Of a stretch of DNA of 64,000 nt, positions 1 through 9,941 are shown piece after piece. The notes beneath the pieces are model-generated. The model did no database searches and was not told the DNA's origin. It saw only the letters and a program-made list of their open reading frames with translations. This DNA comes from Corella eumyota (taxonomy: Eukaryota; Chordata; Ascidiacea; Phlebobranchia; Corellidae): the NCBI GenBank assembly GCA_963082875.1, contig OY720102.1, positions 3,844,001 to 3,908,000 on the forward strand. Direction: 5' to 3'. How positions within the stretch are numbered: position 1 is the stretch's first letter; each line of letters starts with the position of its first letter. A program made the translations under genes and the position numbers.

Positions 1-147
1 TCTCGGGCCTAATTGTAGTTTAAGAATGTTAATCCATATCAGTATTCGACCACAGATGTAACCAATAGTAACTGGTATACTAACCAATACAATAACTAAG
101 TATTGGATAAATCGAGTATACAGAAGGTCAAATAAATCTTCTTGCAT
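1..147 (-). CDS. Unidentified membrane protein, N-terminal exon, partial
   Basis: An open frame runs from an ATG at 147 down through the window edge without a stop (49 codons). It starts MQEDLFDLLYTRFIQYL and continues with a hydrophobic stretch (LVIVLVSIPVTIGYICG), a likely membrane helix, then a basic/polar turn. I do not recognise the family. A second open frame upstream on the same strand (435 to about 299, starting MFKSRENYVVYNWH) could be an earlier exon: a GT after its Lys-rich end and an AG just before 147 would join it in frame, giving an N-terminal extension. The acceptor has a poor pyrimidine tract, so this join is weak. The rest of the gene lies left of the window. Confidence 0.4.
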   Translation of the reverse strand, partial: MQEDLFDLLYTRFIQYLVIVLVSIPVTIGYICGRILIWINILKLQLGPR

Positions 148-1780
148 GTTTCTTTTTTAAGTTTTTGTAAATTAAAAAATAAATTAATATATTTAAATCT
201 ACATTTAAATAAAAATTAGCAAATGATTAAATAAGACATATTTAGTATATAAATTGTTTATTTTTTTTTTACTAAATAATAATCTTGGTTTAAATTGCAA
301 CTTTTTCTTATTTTCTAGCTGATTTTGTATTTCGCTCGCTACTTGTCCAGCGAAATGTAAAATTTTACTAATTTTATACTTTGGAAAAACCATGTGCCAA
401 TTGTAAACCACATAATTTTCACGGCTTTTGAACATAGGGTTTTAAATTACAAGCTTACTACCTCAACAAAAAAAACAGTATTTCGATAAGTCTTTTAACA
501 TAAATGTTTGCAAATATTGCGTTTTAGTCTTTGGCCAAGATATAAGATATAAAACTAAACTACGTACTTTCTATCTAAATTTTCTCTCATTTGTTTTTCA
601 GTACCCGCGAAACCTTCTTAATTTTCGTTACCGTCTGCTAACTACCAAATAGTTTATTAAATTCCTGATAATTTTCAATGGCCAGTGATTGCCCGAAGCA
701 ATATTAAACATCTGACGGGTAATTGCATTAACAATCGATTTTATAATTCTAATTGTCACAACAAAAACTTCTATTGACGTCATTACTTGAGTGTTCAAGC
801 GACTGTTTATGGAAAAAAATTATTCATTAAAATGATTTTTGTGCTTAATTCGTAATAACTTCACTGATTAAACATGCTGTATTACTGGTTGCTGTATTTC
901 TGGTTACCGATAGACCTATACCCTTCTTTGTCCTTACGCTTTCGGTATATGTGTGCTTTATTTTATGGTAGCGTAATGTTATATATCGCGCGAATATATA
1001 TTACAAGTTATTTTAAATTGTTATATATTTGGGTCACGTGAATCACAATTTACGTGTCTTTAAATGGTCAAGTTTACACTTTTAATTTCTTTTTATTTAG
1101 ATCCTTGGCTTACGAATCTTGTAATTAATTATACATCATCAACTATATCTGTCTGGGTATATAATCACGAAAATTAAATTAGAAAACTAGAGCTATATTT
1201 TATAGAGTGAATCACCGACAAATTCGTAACTTTAGCGTATTATACAATGATGTATTTTTTCCAGTTGTCCGTATTTTAAATACATGTTTTATTGTTTGGC
1301 ATGCCTTCTTATACTTATAACATTTATAAGCGTTTTTCTTTAAAAAAAGTTGGAATTTTTTTCAAAGTTTTGTAAGCACTTCAGTTAAATATTTGTAAAT
1401 GTAAGGAGAAAATAAATTTTTTACTGACAGCGGGTGACGAAATACTTTGCGGGGTTACCGAAAATGTTTTTTATAAATTTTTCCGTCTGCTATATTGTTT
1501 ATTCGAGCGTAAATTGGACTGTATGTTTTCTTTGTTTGAAATTTTATATTGAAGAAACGCACTTGTCAAAAGATAAACGACCATAAGTCCTTAAAATAAT
1601 TTATTATTTTTTTTTAAATTCTTACCAGGTTAACTTTACAATAGTTTATAAATAGTTTACAATAGACCAAGGGCAAAACCGGATCACCCACGCAACACAA
1701 TAAGCACCTGTCAAAATACCCGTGCTGTCTGGGGGCGCTTAACGATTAATTTCTTTAAAAGATTGCAAAAAATTTTAATA
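148..1780. other. Gene-poor AT-rich flank
   Basis: Apart from the possible upstream exon at 299-435 (-), no convincing coding sequence is seen. A perfect CRE-type octamer TGACGTCA lies at 775-782. The rest is AT-rich single-copy-looking DNA with homopolymer runs. Confidence 0.4.
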
Positions 1781-1782
1781 TA

Positions 1783-1935
1783 TCCGGTAGTGTGGTTAAG
1801 CAGCTATGGCAGCGGACTACGAGCCGAAAGTAATCTAGTTCGAGCCGCACTATTCGCCCTTGAGCCCGGCGTTTACGGATAGCTTAAACACGTCACAATA
1901 GCACACTCCTACCCAATAAAAAAATATAAAACATA
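1783..1935 (+). repeat. tRNA-derived SINE copy
   Basis: It has a tRNA-like head with an A-box-like TGGTTAAGCAGC and a B-box-like AGTTCGAGCCG, followed by a short unrelated body and an A-rich tail (AATAAAAAAATATAAAA). This is the usual build of a tRNA-headed SINE transcribed by RNA polymerase III. The head is too degraded to fold as a working tRNA. Its body differs from the SINEs at 9177, 15836 and 20345, so it is probably a second family. Confidence 0.6.
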
Positions 1936-4740
1936 TCAACTTAATGTGATATGAAAAAAAAAATTAAAAAAAATAAATAAAATTTTAACTTGTCAAATCT
2001 ATACGTTTTTTTAGGATATTAGTGTTACCTAAAATAAAAATGTTGTAATACTTGTTTAGGGGAAAATTTGATTTCAAAAACTTTGGTTTTCCATCAGTTT
2101 TAAGTTCGAATCGTATCAACGCCACAATATTCGTTTACATTAACACACCCTATTCTGATAAAATATATCATTTTATGTTATAAGTTAGCAATAATCGAAA
2201 ATTGAACCTTATTACCATTAGGCTACGACTCTTACTAATTTTTTGCTAACAAACAAATTCGTAATAAGAGTATACAAATTTAAGACTATAAGCAATTAAT
2301 ACTGTAACAAATAAGCCAATTTATTGTTTATGTTAATACGTTATCTTGGGATTGTTGTAGACGTCTAAGTCCTTATCTGGAGGCGCAAACACGTGACTTG
2401 ATGATTTAACTGTTGAATTGTATGTTAGTATTCTTAATGCAAGTCAGTAAACGTTTGTTCGTGAATTTTTCACAATCGGCACAATAATCTATATAATATT
2501 ATATAATTGTTAATTTATATATTATATAAATGTTATTACAGCTTTATATATTATATAATTGGTTATTGTTAGTACAGCTTACAATGCAAAAAAGTCAATA
2601 AGTAAATCTATATTTTAAATATTCTGCGGAAATATATAGTTACACATGAATATTAAGTATACTCAATCTTAAAAATGGGGATAAATATTATTTAATAAAA
2701 AAAAAACAATTAGCGTTGGAATTTCGACACAAGCAAATCTAGCCCAAAACCTGGAAACGTGGCTGAGTGACGTCACAGATTCGTCCTTCGAAGTTTTTTT
2801 TGCTTTTGCACTCCAGCTGTGTGCGCGTGTTTTTGAGCTCCGTTCTTAGATGTCTCTTAACTAGTAAGATAGTTTTAGTCTACATTTTTTCTTTATTAAA
2901 GACCGTTAATATTGTTTACAAAAACATTTTTATATATGATAATGAGTAGTTGAAATTAATATATTTTAGAGAAAAAATGATATAAACTCATTACTGCGCA
3001 CATATGGAACTTATTATTTTTGTTAATATACAATTATTAGTAACTTACAAGAATAGTATGCTACAGATTACGTTTTTAATCGTTTATTTTTGTACTACCA
3101 TGTTAAGTTTTAAATGAGATTTAAAATAATGCTGTACAGAGATAGATAAATATACTGTCTAATATAAAAGTTTTTTTCTAAAAATATAAAAGTTTGCTAA
3201 ATTAATCTGATTTCTATAAAAATAATTTAAAAGGCGGGTTTTTTGCTGGTTTTCCAATCGTTAAAAAGCGCGCGAAGTTTCAGCAGTAAAACCGCGCGAA
3301 GTTTTAGCTTATGGGTAAATCTAAAGTCGTTAGTTTACCAAATAAATAAATTAATTATGGTGGATTTTGTGTTGTTATAATTTATCGTTTAAGTAATAGT
3401 ATTACAAATTTTCGGTAATAATTGTTACTACTTACGGAAGTTGGCAAAATTGTGATCGTTGCCTAGTTTGAAAACACAGGCACTGCGTGACGCTACTACA
3501 ATCCTTTAAAATGATTTGGCATATTTAGTTGCCAACCTTTTTTAAAATTAAATTTTTACAAATAGAATCTGTGATTTAAAACAAAAACAAAAAAATTGAA
3601 GTGATTTAAAACAATTGTTGACGACTATAACAAAAAAATACGAAAAATTTAAACTTTATTTATTTTTTTTATACAGGTTTTTTGATAGGTTACTTGGTTA
3701 CTTTAACTTTTATTGAAAATCTTAAACTGAATGTGGATTTGAGACTTTTTTTTTGAAACTTCAATTAGATTTGAGTAAGTTTCAACTGTTTGTGGATTTG
3801 AGTTACAATATTTATTGCAACAAAAATATGACTAGCTACAGACAATTACAAACAATGACTATATATTAAAAAAAGACAATAATGACATTTTAGTGCAAAG
3901 CACTTTGCTGTAACAAGTATTTTATTTGTTTTAATTACAAACATACGCAGTAATTGTTATATATATATATATTAAAGTTAATAACAAATTTTTACCTGGT
4001 TAACTTTATTTTAATAAAAGGTTTGCCTAGCAATAGTATAAAGATTTAAAATATTTTGTCAACTAAACTAATAGTGTTGAGCACTTGCGAATATATTCAG
4101 AGTAACTTTAGAAATCTGAACAATATTTCATTGTAAAAATTTAGAATCGAGTTTATGAATATTTATTAATTCCCCCTTCTTTTCTTCCCTAAATTGCATG
4201 TATGCTGCATGAACTGTATGATTTTTATTTGTTGCATGGTGATACTAACTGCTGCTGCATATGCTATTTGCGATCATAATTATCAGCGCTCAAGCGAGCT
4301 TTTGCGAAATTGGCATATCCCCAATATTTATAACTTGGACCTCTAAAAGTTACAGAATGAATATTGTTCAGTTTTTAAAGTTGTGAGAGTCTATTCGCCA
4401 CTACTTTGCACCATTAGTAAAGTTGACAATTATTTTAAATTGGCATCTTATTGTTAGGTATTACTAGACATTAAAGTTGAGTTGAACGGAGTTAGTTTCT
4501 ATATAATACACAAAAAGTGGGTTAAAAATATCATTTTATTTATTTTATTTTTATTTATTGTCATTTGCTTTAATGAAATACTAAAAATATTGGTCATTTA
4601 AAAACAATATGAAAAGACAGTACAAACTAATAGTGACTTAACAATCACCAAAAATTAATGTTGGCAATTACAATAAAGACAATGACCATAGACATTAAAG
4701 ACAATTCATAAAAACAATTATGACAAAGTATAACAATTAT
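1936..4740. other. Intergenic, no gene recognised
   Basis: AT-rich DNA with short local repeats. Two versions of a TATATTATATA-rich block lie at about 2480-2580, each ending in a TTACAGCTT/AGTACAGCTT motif. A CRE octamer TGACGTCA is at 2768-2775, just inside a 60-codon frame (2767-2949) that I do not think is a gene. A small GC-richer promoter-like patch lies at 3231-3310 (own entry). Around 4620-4740 the motif ACAATTATGACAAAG recurs in degenerate form. Confidence 0.4.
3231..3310. promoter_or_regulatory. Promoter-like patch: CCAAT box and GCGCGAAG motifs
   Basis: Inside very AT-rich DNA sits an 80-bp island with GGCGGGTTTTTT, a CCAAT box (3254-3258) and two GCGCGAAGTTT motifs (about 3270 and 3294). 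These resemble E2F-type sites. The spacing resembles a small, possibly cell-cycle-type promoter. No clear first exon is seen on either side, so the call is tentative. Confidence 0.2.
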
Positions 4741-4744
4741 GACA

Positions 4745-4960
4745 AAGCAGTGACTGTTATGCATTTATTGCCAATAAAATAAAGAAAAGGAAAACCAGAA
4801 TCAAGATATTGGAAAAATTGGAATTCAGGAATCGAAAGAGATTGAAATTTTGAAAACGGAAACAACCGGAATCCTGGAATTGAAAAAAAGTTGAATTTTT
4901 GCTATTGGAAGAAACTGGAATTCTGTAATTAAAAGAATGGAATCATGGTCTTGTAAGAAT
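4745..4960. repeat. Degenerate GGAAT(T/C)-rich simple repeat
   Basis: The words GGAATTC, GGAATC and GGAAA recur every 10-25 bases with TTGAAA-type spacers. It looks like an old purine-biased minisatellite rather than coding DNA; no long frame crosses it. Confidence 0.35.
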
Positions 4961-4979
4961 CTGTTATTATATGGACAAC

Positions 4980-6640
4980 AACACTTTAAAATTATTCCTA
5001 AAGGAAGAAGTTATTATGTTATAAGGTATGTAAAACTTACATTGTTTTCTTAAATTGACTTTGATGGTAATTGGGTAAATTATCTCTAGCAAATATTAGT
5101 TGAGGGTTGCAACTATATTATGACAATTAATAAAAAAAGAATTTAATAAATAGTATTTATATATAATGGTATGATGAGAAAAATGAAAAAACTTTTTTGT
5201 TATATGCAAACATGGTCTACAAACATGACAACTGCACTCTTCCATGTTAACCATGCTCCAATCCTGATCAACTAACTGGAAAGACACAAAGACGCAGACA
5301 AAAATCATTCTTAAAAGACAAAGTTATCACATTATAAGGTATAGGTTCTACATGTTAATATATATATATAATAAATCTTAGTATATATATATATATTTAT
5401 CATACACTAAACTTTAAGCAATATAAAACATTTTGCGGTGAATGGCTAAACTATTACAAGCATATATTAGTTGAAAGTTGCAACCATAGTATGACAATTA
5501 ATTTGGGAAGGCAATAGAATATTTTTTAAATTTATTAACAATATTTTTTATTAATTTAGATAACTTTGTACAACTGTTTCATGCTATACAAGAAACAAAA
5601 TAACCAGCTAAACAATCCAATTTTAACAGGTAATGTGAAACAAAAATTAAATTTGAAAGCAGTATTAAACAGATTTAATGTATATTCATTGTATAATAAA
5701 CTTTGGTTTTATTTTTACAGGCAAAGTTATACTGCCTCATTTGGATGAAGGCTTTTAACTTAAAAGCAATGAAGTTTAAAGCCATTCACACTAAAGGTAA
5801 TTACAAGTAACTTTATTTTTGTACTTTTTAATGTATTTTCTGTCAAAAAATAATACTTGTTTTAGTTTAATAGGAGGTCAAGTGCATTGAGGATCAAACC
5901 CAGGACCTCACAAAGTAAATCCGATTGTTCTAAGCACTACTTTATTTAGATTAGTAATAAATTTTGCTTTTATTTTAGAGGGCTTCAAATGATTTTTCTG
6001 TATGCAAATAAGGCAACCAATTCAACAATTGGGATCTACTTTGCTCCAGGTAAAGATTTAATTTTTTTGATTAAAAATTCAAAAATAAAATTTAGATACT
6101 GGGTAATTTTTATACTATAACCTAATCATTAGTTCATATTATTTTATAATCAAAATATTATTAAAATTCATTTGTTACTTTTATGGTTTTGCATTTATTA
6201 GTTTTTGGTACTAAAATTTTAGTTAATATTTAAACAACAATCAAGATGGTTAAAAATATTTTATATTTTTTAGGAGGGATTTAAAGACGCGGACTTAATC
6301 ATTCTTTTAATAAAGCTACAGCAATCATGATATAAGGGTAATTTTAACTAGTGTTTAATAAATAGATTGGTATGATAAAAAATATAAAACTCTTATGCTA
6401 TATGACATACATGTTTTATATACTCTTTAAACATAGAAGAATATTTATATATAATGGAACTTGTGAACAGTATAAATATATATATATATCTGGACAAAAG
6501 AAATGCAAGTGTGCATATGACAAAAATTTATTAAAAAGAATGACCAATTTGATAGAAAATTTTACATAAATATTCTTTATTTTACAACAGTTTTATTTTG
6601 TTTTAGAGATCATTCCACCCTTCCTTAATGTTGATTTTAC
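4980..6640 (+). other. Possible spliced non-coding transcript or diverged repeats
   Basis: Several short segments are bounded by good splice signals: a stretch after TTTTTACAG near 5720 ending at AAAG|GTAATT near 5796; a stretch after TTTTATTTTAG near 5979 ending at CCAG|GTAAAG near 6050; and a stretch after TATTTTTTAG near 6274. None carries a shared long frame. Segments around 4990-5110, 5280-5480 and 6290-6410 resemble one another (AAAGACGC, TTATAAGGTA, AAATATTAGTTG). The region may therefore be a degenerate tandem repeat or a non-coding gene with duplicated exons. I cannot decide between these. Confidence 0.2.
5872..5945 (-). repeat. Decayed tRNA-like SINE head
   Basis: Read on the minus strand it contains a B-box-like GGGTTTGATCC preceded by GAGGTCCT. 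It is similar in layout to the SINE at 20345-20560 but much more degraded. No tail is recognisable. Confidence 0.3.
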
Positions 6641-7560
6641 TTGAGACTACACAATCAAACATCAGTGGTGTAACACCACACAATTGCTACAAACTACACA
6701 ATCGAACCTCGGTAGTCTAACACCTCAATAATTAAGTTAATTAACTCTATCCCTTTTCTCTTTGAACTCTTCTTGATAATTTTCACTAGGCTAAGATAGC
6801 TCTAATGTGTGTAATGCTTCGCCTCCTGGCACTTTCCAATTTCAACTAACTGCAACATTGTTGCAACTAAAGCACTCAACAAATAGGGTTAATGGTGGGG
6901 TCATGTTAGGTTAGGTTAAGATAATGGGGGGTCCTTAAACTGTAAGGTTAAGTAACTTAACTTAAATAACTTTAATAGCTTTTTTTTAAATATCTGTGGA
7001 GAGGACAGCCTCACTCGGTTTTTGTAATTTCACAGCAAATCTGGATGTATACGGATATCGGTAAACGCGCGATTCGGATAACCGAGCGCAATTTCCGCCG
7101 CCCTCCATCATATCAGTTTTCTAACTGGTATGATCTTTTCACTACCTTTCTAATTAAAAGTTTGGTCAAGTATTTTCCATGCTTGGGTTAAACTTTTTCT
7201 ATATAATGTAAATATTGTAACATAAGTCGAAGTCTTCGCAGAGCAAAATAGGAGGAAAAAGATTTTGGATGAAGTCTTCAATTTATTGTAAAATTTTAAT
7301 TTATTTTTAAAGTTTGTAAAATGGTATTTAAAGATTTTATAAAAGAAAATGGTATTTAAAAGTTATTGAAAAATTGATGGTACATAAACCATCAATTTTG
7401 CTGCTGATGGATTTTCACTTCAAACTTTTATCGAGCTCTGACCTCCAAACTCCGGACCAAAGATCGAAAATAACAAACTCGGGACTGAAGAAACTCCGGA
7501 CTGAAGATGGAAACAAATAAAGGTTGGTTGCTATGATAACCGCTAATGTGGTAACATAGT
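6641..7560. other. Intergenic, low-copy-looking DNA
   Basis: No gene seen. It contains GC-richer spots (7055-7110 with CGCGCGATTCGG; 7440-7510 with CTCCGGAC/ACTCCGGACT internally repeated) and AT-rich spacers. Confidence 0.35.
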
Positions 7561-7562
7561 TT

Positions 7563-7595
7563 AAGTTAAATTCTTTCAGAAAAGAATTTTAACTT
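7563..7595. repeat. Short near-perfect hairpin
   Basis: AAGTTAAATTCTTT is followed four bases later by its near-exact reverse complement AAAGAATTTTAACTT (one extra base). It could fold as a 14-bp stem. It may be a remnant of an inverted-repeat element end; no target duplication was identified. Confidence 0.4.
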
Positions 7596-7768
7596 GAAAA
7601 AAATTCTTTTAAAAAAGAATTTTGACACTTAATTGTGTTATAATATCACTTGTGTGATATTTTGTGTTGCGACACTTGCTAGAATGAATCGTTCATTCTT
7701 TGTTCAATTCTTCCGTATAAGAATTTGAAATTCGGCTTGCTCCGATTCCGACGCTTTAAACTCGCTTG

Positions 7769-8071
7769 CGATTCCGTCGTGCGAAGTAGTGGTGGAAAGT
7801 TAATCAGATAAAATTAAGCAGTTTTAGAAATTAAAACAAAGCAAAGTTAGAAAAAAACTTAAAAAGCATTTAGTTACTTTAATTATTACAGATAGAAAAT
7901 TTGTAGACTTAATTATTTAGCGATTCCATCGTGCGAAGTAGTGGTGGAAAGTTAATTAGATAAAATTAAGCAGTTTTAGAAATTAAAAAGCAAGGCAGAG
8001 TTAGAAAAAAACTTAAAAAGCATTTAGTTACTTTAATATTACAGATAGAAAATTTATAGACTTAAATATTT
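7769..8071 (+). repeat. Tandem duplication, 152 bp x 2
   Basis: Two head-to-tail copies (7769-7920 and 7921-8071) both begin CGATTCC(G/A)TCGTGCGAAG and share GTGGTGGAAAGTTAAT, AAATTAAGCAGTTTTAGAAA and AAAAAGCATTTAGTTACTTT. They differ by a few substitutions and small indels. No coding frame. Confidence 0.85.
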
Positions 8072-8225
8072 CCAAGTTAGAAACATTTTAATTTTAGCTC
8101 GGTGGTTTAGGTAATTTATTTAGTTTTAGACTTGGAATTTTCAAGAACTTCAAGATTCAAGTTTTCAAGTGATCTTACAACTTCAATTTTCAAATCTTAC
8201 AACTTCAATTTTACCCAACCAACCT

Positions 8226-8501
8226 CTAACTAATATTAACCCCTAACCATTTATTTTTTTAGCTCCACAGGCTAACTAATATTAACCCCTAACCATTTAT
8301 TTTTTTAGCTCCACAGGCTAACTAATATTAACCCCTAACCATTTATTTTTTTAGCTCCACAGGCTAACTAATATTAACCCTTAACCATTTATTTTTTTAG
8401 CTCCACAGGCTAACTAATATTAACCCCTAACCATTTATTTTTTTAGCTCCACAGGCTAACTAATATTAACCCCTAACCATTTATTTTTTTACCTCTACAG
8501 G
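8226..8501 (+). repeat. 46-bp tandem repeat, six copies
   Basis: Units start at 8226, 8272, 8318, 8364, 8410 and 8456, each opening CTAACTAATATTAACCC. Each also carries CATTTATTTTTTTAG and CTCCACAG. Copies are almost identical; the sixth has ACCTCTACAG and a diverged seventh start follows at 8502. Each unit reads like an intron 3' end: a CTAAC branch-point-like word, a T-rich tract, then AG and CAG. Confidence 0.9.
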
Positions 8502-8509
8502 TTAACTAA

Positions 8510-9165
8510 TACTAAACTAAGACTAATCTTAACTTGTTTTTTTTAAAGGTTTTAGGTTTCAGGTCAACAATCTAAATTGGGGAAATCAAAATATTATTCA
8601 CATCATCACAGTTTTACAGTATTACAGTTCAGTTCATGTTACTTTAGGTTATCCGTTTTTAGTGGTTCAGAACCAATCGCGGCCAAACCGATATTCTGCT
8701 AATAGGTACAACCATCGAGAGTTAGTTTTAGTCCGCCGTATACATCCAAAGGTTTTTGCCGGGTTTTATGGGTTTCTGACCTTAATCTTCTCCTGACGAC
8801 TCCCATAAAATTCCGGTGTTGGCCTACAACTAACCCATTGCTTTCTGGTTGACCTTGTCGTGGTGCAATGGCTTATAACCAACAAACCAGAGTGTCCTAG
8901 TTTTGATTTTAACAAAATAGTAATTTTAAAATCGGCCTCATAATAGATAAAAAAATAATTGGTCTTATAATGAATATCTAACAAAAACGCATTTAACAAC
9001 TATATTATAAATTATTGAATATTGTTTTCTGTTTGGTTTATAGGACAAAGAGGCATCAAGTTTTGATGAATCACAAATTTTTTTAATAAATGTTTATGGG
9101 GGTTAATAAATTGTTTAAATTTAAAGCTGTTTCTTTACATAAAAGCCAGTTATGTGAAGTTGCAA
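8510..9165. other. Intergenic with a GC-richer block (8640-8900)
   Basis: Bases 8640-8900 are clearly richer in GC than the surroundings and give a 77-codon minus-strand frame (8999-8766), but no family is recognisable. It may be an old dispersed repeat. The flanks are AT-rich and featureless. Confidence 0.3.
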
Positions 9166-9176
9166 TTATAACCTAT

Positions 9177-9321
9177 ATAATCAGCAGAACAATTACCGGG
9201 AGTTTATACCGTTTATAGCGCCTTACTCAAGGGCGCTATAGCATGAGAGCAGTGGGGATTGAACCCACGACCTTATATGAAGTGTAGCAAGTGTTCTTAT
9301 CGCCACAACACGCTACCCGTA
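9177..9321 (-). repeat. tRNA-derived SINE copy
   Basis: On the minus strand the head runs from about 9320 with AACACTTGCTAC, then the B box GGTTCAATCCC and CACTGCTCTCATG, exactly as in the copy at 20345-20560. The body word AATCAGCAGNA..AATTA(C/T)CGGG is shared with the copy at 15836. It is the same family as those two, with a truncated tail. Confidence 0.75.
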
Positions 9322-9621
9322 CATTGCATTAACTTCATTAACGCTGATTACATCAATTAAACAAAATGTCACGGGGTTATCATAAACGTTTAAACACAAT
9401 TGACGGCAATATTTAACATAAATAAATATCGCTATCTTAGCAATGGTTTACTTGCAATAAAACTAAATTATCGAACTTATATTAACAGAAGCACAATTTA
9501 ACTATGATTAACAGTTAACAACGGCGTGGTGCCCACTTTTGTTGGTATTACCACATGAAGTTCGTCAAAATGTAAAAACCCAATATTATTTTTATGAAAA
9601 TTATTAAAAATAAAATAAATC

Positions 9622-9637
9622 CGCGGAGCGCTCCGCG
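9622..9637. repeat. Perfect 16-bp GC-only-type palindrome
   Basis: CGCGGAGCGCTCCGCG is perfectly self-complementary and stands out in DNA with long A/T runs. It lies about 300 bp upstream of the dystroglycan ATG. It could be a dimeric protein-binding site or a chance hairpin. Confidence 0.6.
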
Positions 9638-9941
9638 TTTTACAAATGTCCGTTTAAAGTTACTAAGGCTACATTCGAAGCATAACAATTTATTTTGTTA
9701 CAAAATTGTTTCATATTTTAATTAAACTTGGCGTTATTTACTAATAATATATAAGCTGCATGTCTTTTATTACTAAGTAAGAAATTTATATTGTTGGTAT
9801 TAAAAATGTAGTTCAGCATATATGAAAATAACTTTTGTAATTATTATTCTTATATTTTTTCTTGAATTTTACATCATTATTTGTTAAAAATTGAAATTTA
9901 TTATATTTTTGGTAATTCTAATAATAAAATTTACTTTAATA

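Noticed and set aside
2767-2949. 60-codon plus-strand frame
   Set aside because: Depends on a non-ATG start, low-complexity hydrophobic translation, no splice context.
5096-5308. 70-codon minus-strand frame
   Set aside because: AT-rich frame in a region of diverged repeats; no recognisable domain or conserved partner.
8766-8999. 77-codon minus-strand frame
   Set aside because: No family recognised, and it crosses from a GC-richer repeat-like block into AT-rich DNA; not supported as a gene.
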